In this document: piece by piece, positions 26,003 to 33,873 of the stretch
Layout of the letters: every line of letters starts with the position of its first letter
How positions within the stretch are numbered: the first letter of the stretch is position 1
Assembly (NCBI RefSeq): GCF_033001325.1
Contig: NZ_CP133111.1
Location: 4,542,501-4,606,500, forward strand
DNA length: 64,000 bases
Direction: 5' to 3'
Origin: Rhodopseudomonas sp. BAL398
GTDB lineage: Bacteria > Pseudomonadota > Alphaproteobacteria > Rhizobiales > Xanthobacteraceae
Made by a program: the position numbers and the translations under genes
The notes under the pieces: generated by a model
What the model was told of the DNA's origin: nothing
Database searches by the model: none
Seen by the model: the letters and a program-made list of their open reading frames with translations, nothing else

Positions 26003-26890
26003 TCACAGCTTATCCCCAGGGTGACTTGTCGAGCGGCGGCGGCGGCGCGGGATGCCGAGCGCGTCCGGATCGGTTGGTGCGAAGGACAGGATTTCCGGCC
26101 CGCCAAGGCATTGCTCGATGGTGAGCCGGTAGCCCGGCAGCGGCTGGCGCCGGACGATGTCGCGCAGGTCGTAGGCGAAGTGCTTGAGCGGCGAGAGGCT
26201 GCCCGACTTGGCGTGGAGATGAGGGAAATCGAAGCTCCAGCCGAATTCCTGCTTGCCGCCGTGCTTACGCACCAGGCGGTAAAGCCAGCGCTCCAGCCCG
26301 CCAGTGAGATCGAAGTATTTGCGATCGATCGTCAGCACGAGCGCGTCGTCGAGAACTGCGCCGTAGAACCAGTCGGGGACGATCAGCTCGAGCCCGAGCG
26401 GCCGGCCGCGGTGATCGGCGCGCTCCTTCCATTCGTTGATCCAGGAGAAGCGGTGCATTCGCCGCTCGGTGGGCTGGCGGATCGAGGTCGCGATGGTGGT
26501 CGATTGCAGCCGGTCGAGCGCAGCCTTCAGGCGGTCGTAGTCGCGCAGCGACACGCCGCGGCCGATGAAGTTCAGAATTTCATAGGGGGTGGTCGCCATC
26601 AGGCGCGACGGCCGCAAGCCGACGTCACGCGCTTCGACGATCTGCGAAGCCGCCCAGATCAGGACATCGGCGTCCCAGATCGTCGCCATGCCGTGTTCGG
26701 GCACGGCTTCGACGCGGATCTTTACCGAACCCGCCTTGAAGTCGATCGGCGCCAGGCGCTTCGACTTGGCAAGCGAGAAGAATGGATAGGCCATGAGGTC
26801 CTGCGCGTCGCGCGGCGCGAGATCGCCGGGCAGCGCCCGAAACAGATCGAGCTGCGCGCGCTCGTCATGCTGTGTGTGACGGGACGACAT
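26003..26890 (-). CDS. repA: RepA-like replication initiator (RPA family)
   Basis: 295 residues. DLMAYPFFSLAKSKRLAPIDFKAGSVKIRVEAVPEHGMATIWDADVLIW and TPYEILNFIGRGVSLRDYDRLKAALDRLQSTTI are the landmarks of plasmid initiator protein A; WLYRLVRKHGGKQ and the winged-helix end follow. It would allow theta-type replication of the excised form. Neighbours are parA/parB and iteron-like repeats, so a complete plasmid-style replicon sits inside the conjugative element. Confidence 0.93.
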   Translation of the reverse strand: MSSRHTQHDERAQLDLFRALPGDLAPRDAQDLMAYPFFSLAKSKRLAPIDFKAGSVKIRVEAVPEHGMATIWDADVLIWAASQIVEARDVGLRPSRLMATTPYEILNFIGRGVSLRDYDRLKAALDRLQSTTIATSIRQPTERRMHRFSWINEWKERADHRGRPLGLELIVPDWFYGAVLDDALVLTIDRKYFDLTGGLERWLYRLVRKHGGKQEFGWSFDFPHLHAKSGSLSPLKHFAYDLRDIVRRQPLPGYRLTIEQCLGGPEILSFAPTDPDALGIPRRRRRSTSHPGDKL

Positions 26891-26901
26891 GGCAGGTCGT
26901 C

Positions 26902-27183
26902 TCAGCGCGGCTGGCGGCCGGCGAAGCGGCGGTCCGAAGGCTCCTGCCGCTTTGCGGGGAGAACCGTACCGCGCGGGTCGGAGGTCGAGCTAACGAGGCC
27001 GCGATCCGCCCAGGTCTGGAGATCTTCGATGGCGTAGACGACTCGGCCGCCGAGCTTCCGGTAGGCCGGGCCGGTGCCGTAGGTACGGTGCTTCTCAAGC
27101 GTGCGCTCGGACAGTCCGAGGAAGCGAGCGGCTTCCTGCGTGCGCAGGTAGCGTGGCGGGATGCCGGCGGTAGTTTCGGCCAT
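26902..27183 (-). CDS. AlpA/excisionase-like helix-turn-helix protein
   Basis: 93 residues. PPRYLRTQEAARFLGLSERTLEKHRTYGTGPAYRKLGGRVVYAIEDLQTWADRG is a MerR-type winged HTH of the AlpA/helix_turn_helix_17 kind. The basic C-terminus is variable. It starts 11 bp upstream of repA in the same direction. Such proteins act as repA regulators or recombination directionality factors in these elements; which one applies here is not clear. Confidence 0.9.
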   Translation of the reverse strand: MAETTAGIPPRYLRTQEAARFLGLSERTLEKHRTYGTGPAYRKLGGRVVYAIEDLQTWADRGLVSSTSDPRGTVLPAKRQEPSDRRFAGRQPR

Positions 27184-27321
27184 TGTCGAGCCTCCGTGGT
27201 CTCGTTGGGGGCCGCTGCCGTCAGGCGGCGGTTCGAGAGCACGGTGGCGTGAAGACGGTGGGTCGGACGATGTCGAAGATAGGAATCTAGTTTCGACACG
27301 CCTCAGGCGATCGGCGGCGGG

Positions 27322-28081
27322 CTATGATCGGCGGGGTCGACGCAGGAGGGAGCGGTAGCCACCCTCGACGAGTTTCATCCCGTCGCGCGCCAGCCGGATG
27401 GTGATTTCGCGGAGCGCGTCCCCGGCCCAGGAGGCGGAGTCGATCTTATGGCCGGGGAACAGAGCCTCTCCGATCGATCGATACGTCGCTCCGGCACGAC
27501 GTCCATCGACCGCGCGCAGCATCTGTCGCGCACGCTCGCGGCGTTGCGGGGTCATTCGAGGGTCGATCGGCACGCGCTTGCCCTTGATCGCGTCCCAGAA
27601 CCGGGTCAGCGCACTCTGTCGGTCCGGTGTGAGGTCATCGAACATGACCATCGCCGCAAGGGGGTTCTCGTCGCGCGGGTCGGCGAGCGTGACGTCATAG
27701 TGCTCGCCGCGAATGTCGAGCCTCAGATGAGAAGGGTCGTGTTGGAATATGGCGCGGAGGCGCAGTTCGTCGGCAGTGATGGAGAAGCCGTCAGGACGTG
27801 GACCTGCGGCGAACAATATTGCAGCAGGGTCGATTTGTGGGGTCCAGAAGATCTGCTGGGTGTGAGCCGGGACAAGTGGGTCGGCGCCGAAATCGCAACC
27901 CCCATAGGTTCGCAAATTCTTCCGCCGTTTCGAGTGAAAGCCGGCCGCTGGACACAAGATCCTGATAGGCTTTCCGGTAGTCGGGGTTTCGGCGCAGGAA
28001 TTCCCATGCAAGGTCACCCGGATTTAGATTGTCGATATAGTCATAGGCGGTCTCCGACCGCCAACTTTCATCTTCGGACAT
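27322..28081 (-). pseudogene. DUF6499-DUF2285 regulator split by a frameshift
   Basis: Frame one starts at the ATG at 28081: MSEDESWRSETAYDYIDNLNPGDLAWEFLRRNPDYRKAYQDL, the DUF6499 domain, up to WGLRF. The family continues with a DUF2285 domain, but here that continuation (GADPLVPAHTQQIFW through to GYRSLLRRPRRS) is in another frame, starting after the codon at 27890-27892. One extra C at about 27889 explains the shift. Joined, the protein would be about 250 residues, the normal length. It could be a mutation, a sequencing error or programmed shifting. If separate, 27791-28081 encodes a 96-aa protein and the DUF2285 part needs an internal start. Confidence 0.75.
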
Positions 28082-28200
28082 CCTCCAACGCCTCCGCGCA
28101 ATTGTGACGCAACGCGAGTCAAGCAGCGGTCACATTCCCAAGTTGAGTATTGCGTGGGAAGAACGAAGTCGGATCAACGTGATGCAGGTTCTGCATCACC

Positions 28201-28476
28201 TCAGTGCAGGCGGGGACCAAGAAGCTCGCAAAAGCCGTTTTCGGTCATCCATTTCGCGCGAGCGAGGTGGGCGGCGTACACTTGAAAGGCACGTTGGGGT
28301 TCGGCGATGGCGTCGAGACCGAACACGACTTCGACTACCTCATGCCAATCTGCACCTTCAGCGTCCGCGTCGAGCAAACGCAGGTACAGCTTCAGGTGCG
28401 CCTGATCATAGGCGGTGAGCGATGCCCCGCTTGGCGGTTGGTCCAGGAAGTCGTGTTTGGTCACTTTGATCCCCAT
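28201..28476 (-). CDS. Conserved small ICE protein
   Basis: 91 residues: MGIKVTKHDFLDQPPSGASLTAYDQAHLKLYLRLLDADAEGADWHEVVEVVFGLD, ending ARAKWMTENGFCELLG. I recognise it as a recurrent companion of DUF6499/DUF2285 proteins in conjugative elements of this group. All-helical and acidic; probably a regulator accessory. Function not known. It lies 119 bp upstream of the frameshifted regulator in the same direction. Confidence 0.82.
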   Translation of the reverse strand: MGIKVTKHDFLDQPPSGASLTAYDQAHLKLYLRLLDADAEGADWHEVVEVVFGLDAIAEPQRAFQVYAAHLARAKWMTENGFCELLGPRLH

Positions 28477-28584
28477 TCATAGATGTATCCATTTTGAAGG
28501 GGATTGTTAACGATGATTTGGCTGTGCCGTTGTCGCGGGCAACAGGTGCGGGAAGAACGCGCGATGGCGCTCCACCCTGTGACG

Positions 28585-28827
28585 TCAGGCGTCTTTCTTC
28601 CCATGAACCAGCATCACTCCCACGCTTTCGCCGGAGTTGAGGAGGACGACGCCGCTGGCCTCAAAGGCGCGCCGGACCTGATCGCGAGTCGATTCATACA
28701 CCTCAAGTCCGCTGTCGGATTCGAGGCGCTTCAAAGCGGTCAGTGATACCCGGGCCTTGTCAGCGAGCGTCTCCTGTGTCCAACCCAGCAACGCGCGTGC
28801 GGCCCGCGATTGTCGGGCGGTGATCAT
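28585..28827 (-). CDS. XRE-type helix-turn-helix regulator
   Basis: 80 residues. SRAARALLGWTQETLADKARVSLTALKRLESD is a clear HTH_3 domain, followed by a short segment typical of the small plasmid regulators (RRAFEASGVVLLNSGESVGV). An imperfect 26-bp palindrome with a TATAAT-like core lies 37 bp upstream, so autoregulation is likely. Part of the regulatory patch at the right side of the replicon. Confidence 0.9.
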   Translation of the reverse strand: MITARQSRAARALLGWTQETLADKARVSLTALKRLESDSGLEVYESTRDQVRRAFEASGVVLLNSGESVGVMLVHGKKDA

Positions 28828-28863
28828 GCATGATCACCTCCCACTTGGACCTACTCGCACGCT

Positions 28864-28889
28864 AGAACTACGGCTATAATAGTCGTTCT
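28864..28889. promoter_or_regulatory. Operator/promoter of the XRE gene
   Basis: AGAAC-N-AC-N3-TATA-N3-GT-N-GTTCT is an imperfect 26-bp palindrome with a TATAAT string in its centre, upstream of the XRE start at 28827. This is the usual layout for an autoregulated XRE promoter. Confidence 0.45.
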
Positions 28890-28975
28890 TGCGGCCCGGG
28901 GCCAGCGGTTCTGGCTTTTTGACGCCGGGTTTTGATCGCATTGCCGCGAACTGATTCGGTTCGCGCAGGCGTTTG

Positions 28976-29002
28976 GCCCCGCCCGGGTTGTCCGGGCGGG
29001 GC
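28976..29002 (-). terminator. Strong hairpin after DUF736 copy 2
   Basis: GCCCCGCCCGG (28976-28986) and CCGGGCGGGGC (28992-29002) form a perfect 11-bp stem with a 5-nt loop, 13 bp after the DUF736 stop at 29015. No T tract follows, so it may act as a Rho-assisted terminator or mRNA-protecting hairpin. Confidence 0.6.
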
Positions 29003-29014
29003 GTCGCGCTGGCC

Positions 29015-29344
29015 TTACTCGCCGTTGCGGCGGCCGTTCGGGCGGGACCAGATGAGGCTGAAGCCTTCGCCTTCCTCGTCGTCGAAGAGGTTGGCGTAGA
29101 TCGGGGCGGTGAAGCTCGGATCGTCGAGCTTGAGGCCGAGATAATCGCGGCCCTCGTTGGAGCGCTTGGACCAGCCGGCGCCGATTTCCACCCGGCCAAC
29201 AAAGACGCGGTGGCTGGGGCTGTTGTCGCCGGTGCGGTTGGCTTCTGGGACGATCCGGACGTTCTTGGCCTGGAGCGAGAGGGTGACGATTTCGCCGGTA
29301 AACTCGTTGTTGCCGGTCTTCTTGAAGGTGCCGATGGTCGCCAT
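29015..29344 (-). CDS. DUF736 protein, copy 2
   Basis: 109 residues from the ATG at 29344, which is preceded by a GGAG-type site. MATIGTFKKTGNNEFTGEIVTLSLQAKNVRIVPEANRTGDNSPSHRVFVGRVEIGAGW and YLGLKLDDPSFTAPIYANLFDDEEGEGFSLIWSRP match DUF736. It is clearly diverged from copy 1 at 23464-23802, so the pair is old, not a recent duplication. It stands alone, with a strong hairpin behind it and a long leader in front. Function unknown. Confidence 0.92.
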   Translation of the reverse strand: MATIGTFKKTGNNEFTGEIVTLSLQAKNVRIVPEANRTGDNSPSHRVFVGRVEIGAGWSKRSNEGRDYLGLKLDDPSFTAPIYANLFDDEEGEGFSLIWSRPNGRRNGE

Positions 29345-29916
29345 GATAGTTCTCCTTGAACTCTGTTCCGAGCCCGCACCATTGCGGCCTCGATGGCGAT
29401 CGACCGGCCGGAGGCGATTGACGGCGCACCCCGCAGGGGCCTGACAGCAAAGGAGGGACTTTCTTGGTTCGCGAGGAATGACGGCGCAGCCGGTAGGGGA
29501 AGAAAGTTTCGACGCCGCTGTTGCGGCATAGGCGATCGAGGCGCAGCCGACCTTCGGCCAGATCAGCCCATTGAAGAGGCCGTTTTGGAGCGGTCGACCT
29601 GACAGAGACGCATCACAGGAGAACGTGGCGACGATCCCGAACCGATGGACCGTGACGACGCCTGACACCGCGGTTCAAACCAACTCCGCCAGACGCTACG
29701 TTCCGCCGATTCCTGCCCATCGCCCGCGAGATCGTCCCTCTCGGCACTCGCACCGTTGGGAGTGCTTGCACGGTGTTGCCCCCAAGCCTGCCCCGAGGGA
29801 ATGGCGCATCGGTTGGATTAGCGCGTCGATCCGATCAACGCGATTCATGCGACCCTGCCGACGAGGAGCGCGACATGTAAGACATGAACCCGCCATCCCG
29901 CCGCCGGCAGCGATGG
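29345..29916. other. 572-bp non-coding region upstream of DUF736 copy 2
   Basis: No gene can be supported here on either strand. It contains a direct repeat TGACGGCGCA at 29419-29428 and 29479-29488 with similar downstream bases, and two interleaved stems: GCACTC (29744-29749) with GAGTGC (29760-29765), and CACCGT (29751-29756) with ACGGTG (29770-29775). The stems exclude each other, as in switching structures. Purpose unknown. Confidence 0.5.
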
Positions 29917-30357
29917 TCAGGCCCGCGCGACGGTCTGCCCGGCTGGTCCGGGCGCGGCCATTGCTGTCACCCGGATCAGCGCTGTGACGCCAACGGCGAT
30001 TGCGCCGACGACGGAGAAGATGATCTGCCAGGTGTCGGACGGCATGGTGTGTTTCACGATGCCATGCGTCGCGTGGTAGCCGGCGAGCGCCGCAGGCGCG
30101 ACGAAGGCGAGTGCGATGGCGAGCCGTATCCAGAGCTGACGGATGAAGGCGAGCAGGAATTGGCCGAGGCCGAGCGTCAGCGCGGCGGTGGCGAGGCCGA
30201 CGAGGGTCGCCCCGAGCCAGCCGGCGCCGGTGCTATAGGCCCATGTCCCGGCGCTGACGCCGGCGAAGAACGGCAGCGCGAAGACAGCCAGTGTAAATAG
30301 AAGCCAGCACAGAGCGCCGATCGCGGCGATGCTGGCGAGGATGCCGATGAAGATCAT
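29917..30357 (-). CDS. Polytopic membrane protein of unknown function
   Basis: 146 residues from the ATG at 30357, with GGAGG 7 nt upstream of the start. Four hydrophobic segments: about 3-27 (IGILASIAAIGALCWLLFTLAVFAL), 45-65, 75-95 and 110-132. Short loops, no recognised motif. I do not know a named family; similar small membrane proteins often accompany DUF736/DUF932 genes in these elements. It follows the 55-aa gene in the same direction, with a perfect 26-bp palindrome between them. Confidence 0.75.
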   Translation of the reverse strand: MIFIGILASIAAIGALCWLLFTLAVFALPFFAGVSAGTWAYSTGAGWLGATLVGLATAALTLGLGQFLLAFIRQLWIRLAIALAFVAPAALAGYHATHGIVKHTMPSDTWQIIFSVVGAIAVGVTALIRVTAMAAPGPAGQTVARA

Positions 30358-30450
30358 GGTGGTGTCCTCCGTGAGATAAAGGTCTGACGGTCGCGCCTCC
30401 ACCACCACCACGGCGCGTTGCCAGTATAGCCGAAGAGAAGGCGGAACGGG

Positions 30451-30476
30451 AGCGGAGATCCCATGGGATCTCCGCT
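30451..30476. repeat. Perfect 26-bp palindrome between two small genes
   Basis: AGCGGAGATCCCA followed directly by its reverse complement TGGGATCTCCGCT, centred on CATG. It lies 25 bp after the 55-aa gene (stop at 30502) and 93 bp before the membrane protein start. As RNA it forms an 11-bp stem with a CATG loop. It could be a terminator, an RNase-processing site or a protein-binding site. Confidence 0.7.
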
Positions 30477-30501
30477 TGCCGCCGTGACGCCTTGCCCGTG
30501 G

Positions 30502-30669
30502 TCAGCGGGCGAAGGGATCGACCTCGTGAACGATGGCGGCGAAATCGCCGTCATATTCGCCGGCGGGCATGACGCCCATGGTGCCGTCGCCGGCCTGGAA
30601 GATGACGATGGAGACCATGAGGGTGGTGGCGAGGCTGAAGGCGAAGGCGTGAGCTTGATTGAGGGACAT
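30502..30669 (-). CDS. 55-aa small protein with membrane or export segment
   Basis: From the ATG at 30669 (AGGAG 8-9 nt upstream) to the stop at 30502: MSLNQAHAFAFSLATTLMVS begins the protein, which ends VHEVDPFAR. Residues about 8-27 are hydrophobic, then an acidic tail with PAGEYDGDFAAI. The segment could be a membrane anchor or signal peptide. The good ribosome binding site, the codon pattern and the position in the small operon support a real gene. No known function. A long hairpin covers part of its ribosome binding site. Confidence 0.65.
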   Translation of the reverse strand: MSLNQAHAFAFSLATTLMVSIVIFQAGDGTMGVMPAGEYDGDFAAIVHEVDPFAR

Positions 30670-30680
30670 GTGACCGGCTC

Positions 30681-30717
30681 CTGTCTTGGAGGCGGGAGAC
30701 CATCTCCCGCGCGACAG
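30681..30717 (-). promoter_or_regulatory. RNA hairpin overlapping the ribosome binding site of the 55-aa gene
   Basis: GCGGGAGA (30692-30699) pairs with TCTCCCGC (30703-30710); an outer stem CTGTC (30681-30685) with GACAG (30713-30717) extends it. On the minus-strand mRNA the outer arm GACAG is directly followed by GAG, making the Shine-Dalgarno GACAGGAG. The fold would hide it. The rest of the 337-bp gap up to the flavin reductase start shows no gene. Confidence 0.5.
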
Positions 30718-31006
30718 GCGCCCGATGTGTCCGGCCGATGGCCGCGATCACCGCGCAGGCGAAGCCGGAGCGGCGGCACGCTTTGCGTAGTCCGACCCTT
30801 TACGGGTTGATGGCGTCAGGCCAGCGGCCGGACCAAGGATCAGCGCAATGGAAGCGGGAGATGGCTTTCCGCCATGACCGGGGCCACGATGGAAACGCCC
30901 GTTCAATGCTTTCGCGCCAAAGCATCGCCGCCATGCTGCCGGTCGTGATGCTGCCGACATGGGCCGGTATGGTCATGCAAAGCGCAAACAGCCGAAGAGG
31001 ATGCCC

Positions 31007-31567
31007 ATGGCCAAGCTTCCCAAGAAGAGCGATTTCCCGGTGAGCCAGGTGCGGCGCTATTTGGAGCCCGGCCCGATCGTGCTGGTGTCGTCGAAGTGGC
31101 AGGGCGCGACCAACATCATGACGCTCGGCTGGCACACGATCCTGGAATTCTCGCCGTCTCTGGTCGGCCTGATGATCTCCGGCGGCAATCACAGTCACCG
31201 CATGATCCGCGAGAGCCGGGAGTGCGTGATTAACCTACCGACGACGGCGCTGACCGATACCGTGGTCGGGATCGGCAACACGTCAGGAGCCGAAATCGAC
31301 AAGTTCGCCAAATTCAATCTCACGGCGGAAGACGCGAGCGAGATCGATGCGCCTCTCATCAGCGAATGCCATGCCAGCTTCGAATGCCGCCTTCACGACG
31401 ATGCGCTGGTCGACAAGTACAATTTCTTCATCTTCGAGGTGGTGAAGGCGCATGTGGCCGCATCGCCGAAGCATCCCGCGACGCTGCACTACACCGGCGA
31501 CGGCGTGTTCGTGGTGTCAGGCAAGATCATCAGCCGCAGATCGCTGTTCCGACCTGAAATGCTGTGA
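31007..31567 (+). CDS. Flavin reductase family protein
   Basis: 186 residues from the ATG at 31007 (GAAGAGG at 30994-31000; an in-frame ATG at 31001 is too close to that site). RYLEPGPIVLVSSKWQGATNIMTLGWHTILEFSPSLVGLMISGGNHSHRMIRESRECVINLPT is the FMN-binding flavin reductase domain. Catalyses NAD(P)H-dependent flavin reduction or binds FMN for an unknown oxidoreductase. The only plus-strand gene in this stretch; its presence in the element is cargo-like. Convergent with DUF2493, 9 bp apart. Confidence 0.9.
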   Translation: MAKLPKKSDFPVSQVRRYLEPGPIVLVSSKWQGATNIMTLGWHTILEFSPSLVGLMISGGNHSHRMIRESRECVINLPTTALTDTVVGIGNTSGAEIDKFAKFNLTAEDASEIDAPLISECHASFECRLHDDALVDKYNFFIFEVVKAHVAASPKHPATLHYTGDGVFVVSGKIISRRSLFRPEML

Positions 31568-31576
31568 AGGCAGCGC

Positions 31577-32512
31577 TTACGCGCCGCCTCCTTTCTGGCG
31601 GAAGTCGAACAGTGGGATGCCGAGTTTCCTTGCCTTGTCGGCGAGGTTGTCCTGAATGCCGGTGCCTGGGAAGACGATGACCCCGATCGGCAGGACGTCC
31701 AGCATCTGATCGTTGCGCTTGAACGGTGCGGCCTTGGCGTGTTTCGTCCAGTCGGGAGCGAAGCCGACCTGCGACACCTTGCGGGTGTCGGCCCATTTGG
31801 CCGCGATCTTTTCGGCGCCCTTGGGCGACTTGCCGTGCAGCAGCACCATGTCGGGGTGCTTGGCGTGGACCTGATCGAGTTTGGCCCAGATCAGGCGGTG
31901 ATCGTTGAAATCGAGCCCGCCGGTGAAGGCGATCTTTGGACCGGCGGGCAGCAGCACCTGATTATCGGCGCGTTTCTTGGCGGCGAGGAAGTCCCGGCTG
32001 TCGATCATCGCCGAGGTCAGGTTGCGATGGTTGACCATCGATCCGCTGCGCGGTCGCCAGTTCGATCCGGTGTGGCGCTCATAGTGTTCGGCGGCCTGGT
32101 CGCGCATCAGCTCGAAAGCGTTGCGGCGTTCGATCAGGGTCTGGCCCTCGGCGGTCAGGCGCTCCAGCTCGACAGCCTTCACCTCACTGCCGTCCTGCTC
32201 GCGCTGGCCGCGGCGCTGCGCCTGCTCGTTGTCGTCCAGCTCGCGCTCGATCCGGTCGGTGGCTCGGTGGAAGAGGTTGACGGTCGACCAGAGGAGATCG
32301 TCGAGGTCGGGCTCGAGGCGGGTGTCCTCCAGGGTGACGATCAGGGCGTCGAAGATGTCGGCGATGGCGCCGGCGACATGGTCGCCCTCCGGAAGCGGTC
32401 GGGGATCGGGTTCATCCGTGAAGGGACGGAAGCCGTAAAGTTGGAGTTCGCTAAGGATATGGTCGGTGGGGGAAGAGGCGTGGTGCGGTTCGTAGTCGTC
32501 GTGCTCGCTCAT
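31577..32512 (-). CDS. DUF2493 (SLOG-superfamily) protein
   Basis: 311 residues from the ATG at 32512 (MSEHDDYEPHHASSPTDHIL). A long helical N-terminal half (about 1-190) precedes the DUF2493 domain: KIAFTGGLDFNDHRLIWAKLDQVHAKHPDMVLLHGKSPKGAEKIAAKWADTRKVSQVGFAPDW. This Rossmann-like fold is related to the SLOG nucleotide-binding group. Constant companion of the Toprim and strawberry-notch genes in these elements. Role unproven; nucleotide ligand binding is plausible. Confidence 0.88.
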   Translation of the reverse strand: MSEHDDYEPHHASSPTDHILSELQLYGFRPFTDEPDPRPLPEGDHVAGAIADIFDALIVTLEDTRLEPDLDDLLWSTVNLFHRATDRIERELDDNEQAQRRGQREQDGSEVKAVELERLTAEGQTLIERRNAFELMRDQAAEHYERHTGSNWRPRSGSMVNHRNLTSAMIDSRDFLAAKKRADNQVLLPAGPKIAFTGGLDFNDHRLIWAKLDQVHAKHPDMVLLHGKSPKGAEKIAAKWADTRKVSQVGFAPDWTKHAKAAPFKRNDQMLDVLPIGVIVFPGTGIQDNLADKARKLGIPLFDFRQKGGGA

Positions 32513-32826
32513 GGGATGCTCCGTCGGTTCGACCGCGACCCTCGCGGCCTTCATGGCGACGAAAGCCGGCGGGCGGGCCGGACCTGCATCCGGAGCTAAG
32601 CGGAGGGCCGGAGCACAGCGGAGGATGGCGAAGGCGGGCTATTTTGCCTCGCGATGGAAAGCGGCCCTCGGCCGCGCCGGAAAATAGTCCGCCGCAGACA
32701 TTGCGGGTCCGGGCCGTTTGCTGGCCGATCGCCCTCTGGAAGGCCGGGGCGCGGTTCTCTCTGACCTGGGGATCATCCGAGCGATGCCGACGACGGCGCT
32801 CCCGCCGTCTGCATTCTCCTTGCGGC
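32513..32826. other. 314-bp GC-rich gap between DUF2493 and Toprim genes
   Basis: No ORF here has supporting features. It holds the leader of DUF2493 and several short GC-rich inverted repeats (such as CGGCC-N2-GGCCG-like runs near 32670), with no clear terminator or promoter. Confidence 0.4.
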
Positions 32827-33873
32827 CTATGCCGCCAGCGCCATGAAGCGTGCGACGTCCTGGGGCGCGATCTGCACCCGGGCCGCTGCCCGGAGGCTAT
32901 CCAGACCTGCCAAGCGGAGATCCTCGTTGAAGTCGCCCAATGTTGGAGACACCACGACAGCCTCGATCCCGGCCGCGTTCGCCCGTTCGATCAATGCTGC
33001 CATCGCACCGTCGCCGGCCGGATCATTGTCGCGGGCGATGTAGAGCCGGCGCAGCGTGTCGGGGAACGAGATGGCGGAGAGATGCGCCGCCGAGAGCGCC
33101 GCCGCCATCGGCATGTTGGGCAGCGCCATCCTGAGCGACAGCATCGTCTCGATCCCTTCGCCCGCCGCCATCACTTCGCCCGCCACACCGAAGCGAACGG
33201 CATGTCCGAGGAGGTCACCCATCGCCCGTCTCGGGGTGTCGATCGGGGCCTTGTCCGAACCGTCAGGTGCGAGCCAGGTGCGGTGCGCGCCGGTCTGATG
33301 TCCGGCGAGATCGGTGACCGATGCGATCATCGCTGGCCAAGTCTCGGTCGGGGAATACTCGTCGGGCCGATAATAGCACCTAGGATGAAAACGCAGGCTT
33401 CCGGTTCCGTGCAAATCCGTAATGCCGCGTGTGCGGAGATACGTCTTTACGAGCGTGCCCGAAATCGGCTGCGCCATGCCAAAGAGCCGCCGTGCCGCTT
33501 CGGGTGAGCCGGTCTGCGCCGGTGACTTGCGCTCGCCACCATGCGGGCGGTCCGGTTCGGGATGCGGCATCGACAGAAAGGTGCGCGCCTCATCGGCGAC
33601 GTCCTTGAAGTCAACCAAGCCGCAGCTCTCGCGGATGACGTCGAGCAGGTCGCCATGCTCGCCGGTGGCGGCGTCGGTCCATTTGCCGGCGGCGCCCTTG
33701 CCGGTTTCGCCGCCCTTCAGTCTCACGAACATCGAGCGGCCCCGCGTGTTGCGGACGTCGCCGACCAGCCAGTAGCGGCCCTCCCGATGACCGGCGGAGA
33801 GATAGTGGCGGCACACCGCCTCGGCCTGCCGGCCGAGACGGATCGCCAGTTCGGAAGCGTCCTGCCGCGCCAT
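32827..33873 (-). CDS. Toprim-domain, primase-like protein
   Basis: 348 residues from the ATG at 33873 (MARQDASELAIRLGRQAEAV). The N-terminal third contains RNTRGRSMFVRLKGG and GEHGDLLDVIRESCGL, in the manner of a zinc-free DnaG-like or DUF7146 region. The Toprim part is EVMAAGEGIETMLSLRMALPNMPMAAALSAAHL (Glu) and RLYIARDNDPAGDGAMAAL (DxD). It would synthesise primers or act as a plasmid-type primase for transferred DNA. The start overlaps the stop of the large helicase gene, so the two are coupled. Confidence 0.9.
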   Translation of the reverse strand: MARQDASELAIRLGRQAEAVCRHYLSAGHREGRYWLVGDVRNTRGRSMFVRLKGGETGKGAAGKWTDAATGEHGDLLDVIRESCGLVDFKDVADEARTFLSMPHPEPDRPHGGERKSPAQTGSPEAARRLFGMAQPISGTLVKTYLRTRGITDLHGTGSLRFHPRCYYRPDEYSPTETWPAMIASVTDLAGHQTGAHRTWLAPDGSDKAPIDTPRRAMGDLLGHAVRFGVAGEVMAAGEGIETMLSLRMALPNMPMAAALSAAHLSAISFPDTLRRLYIARDNDPAGDGAMAALIERANAAGIEAVVVSPTLGDFNEDLRLAGLDSLRAAARVQIAPQDVARFMALAA

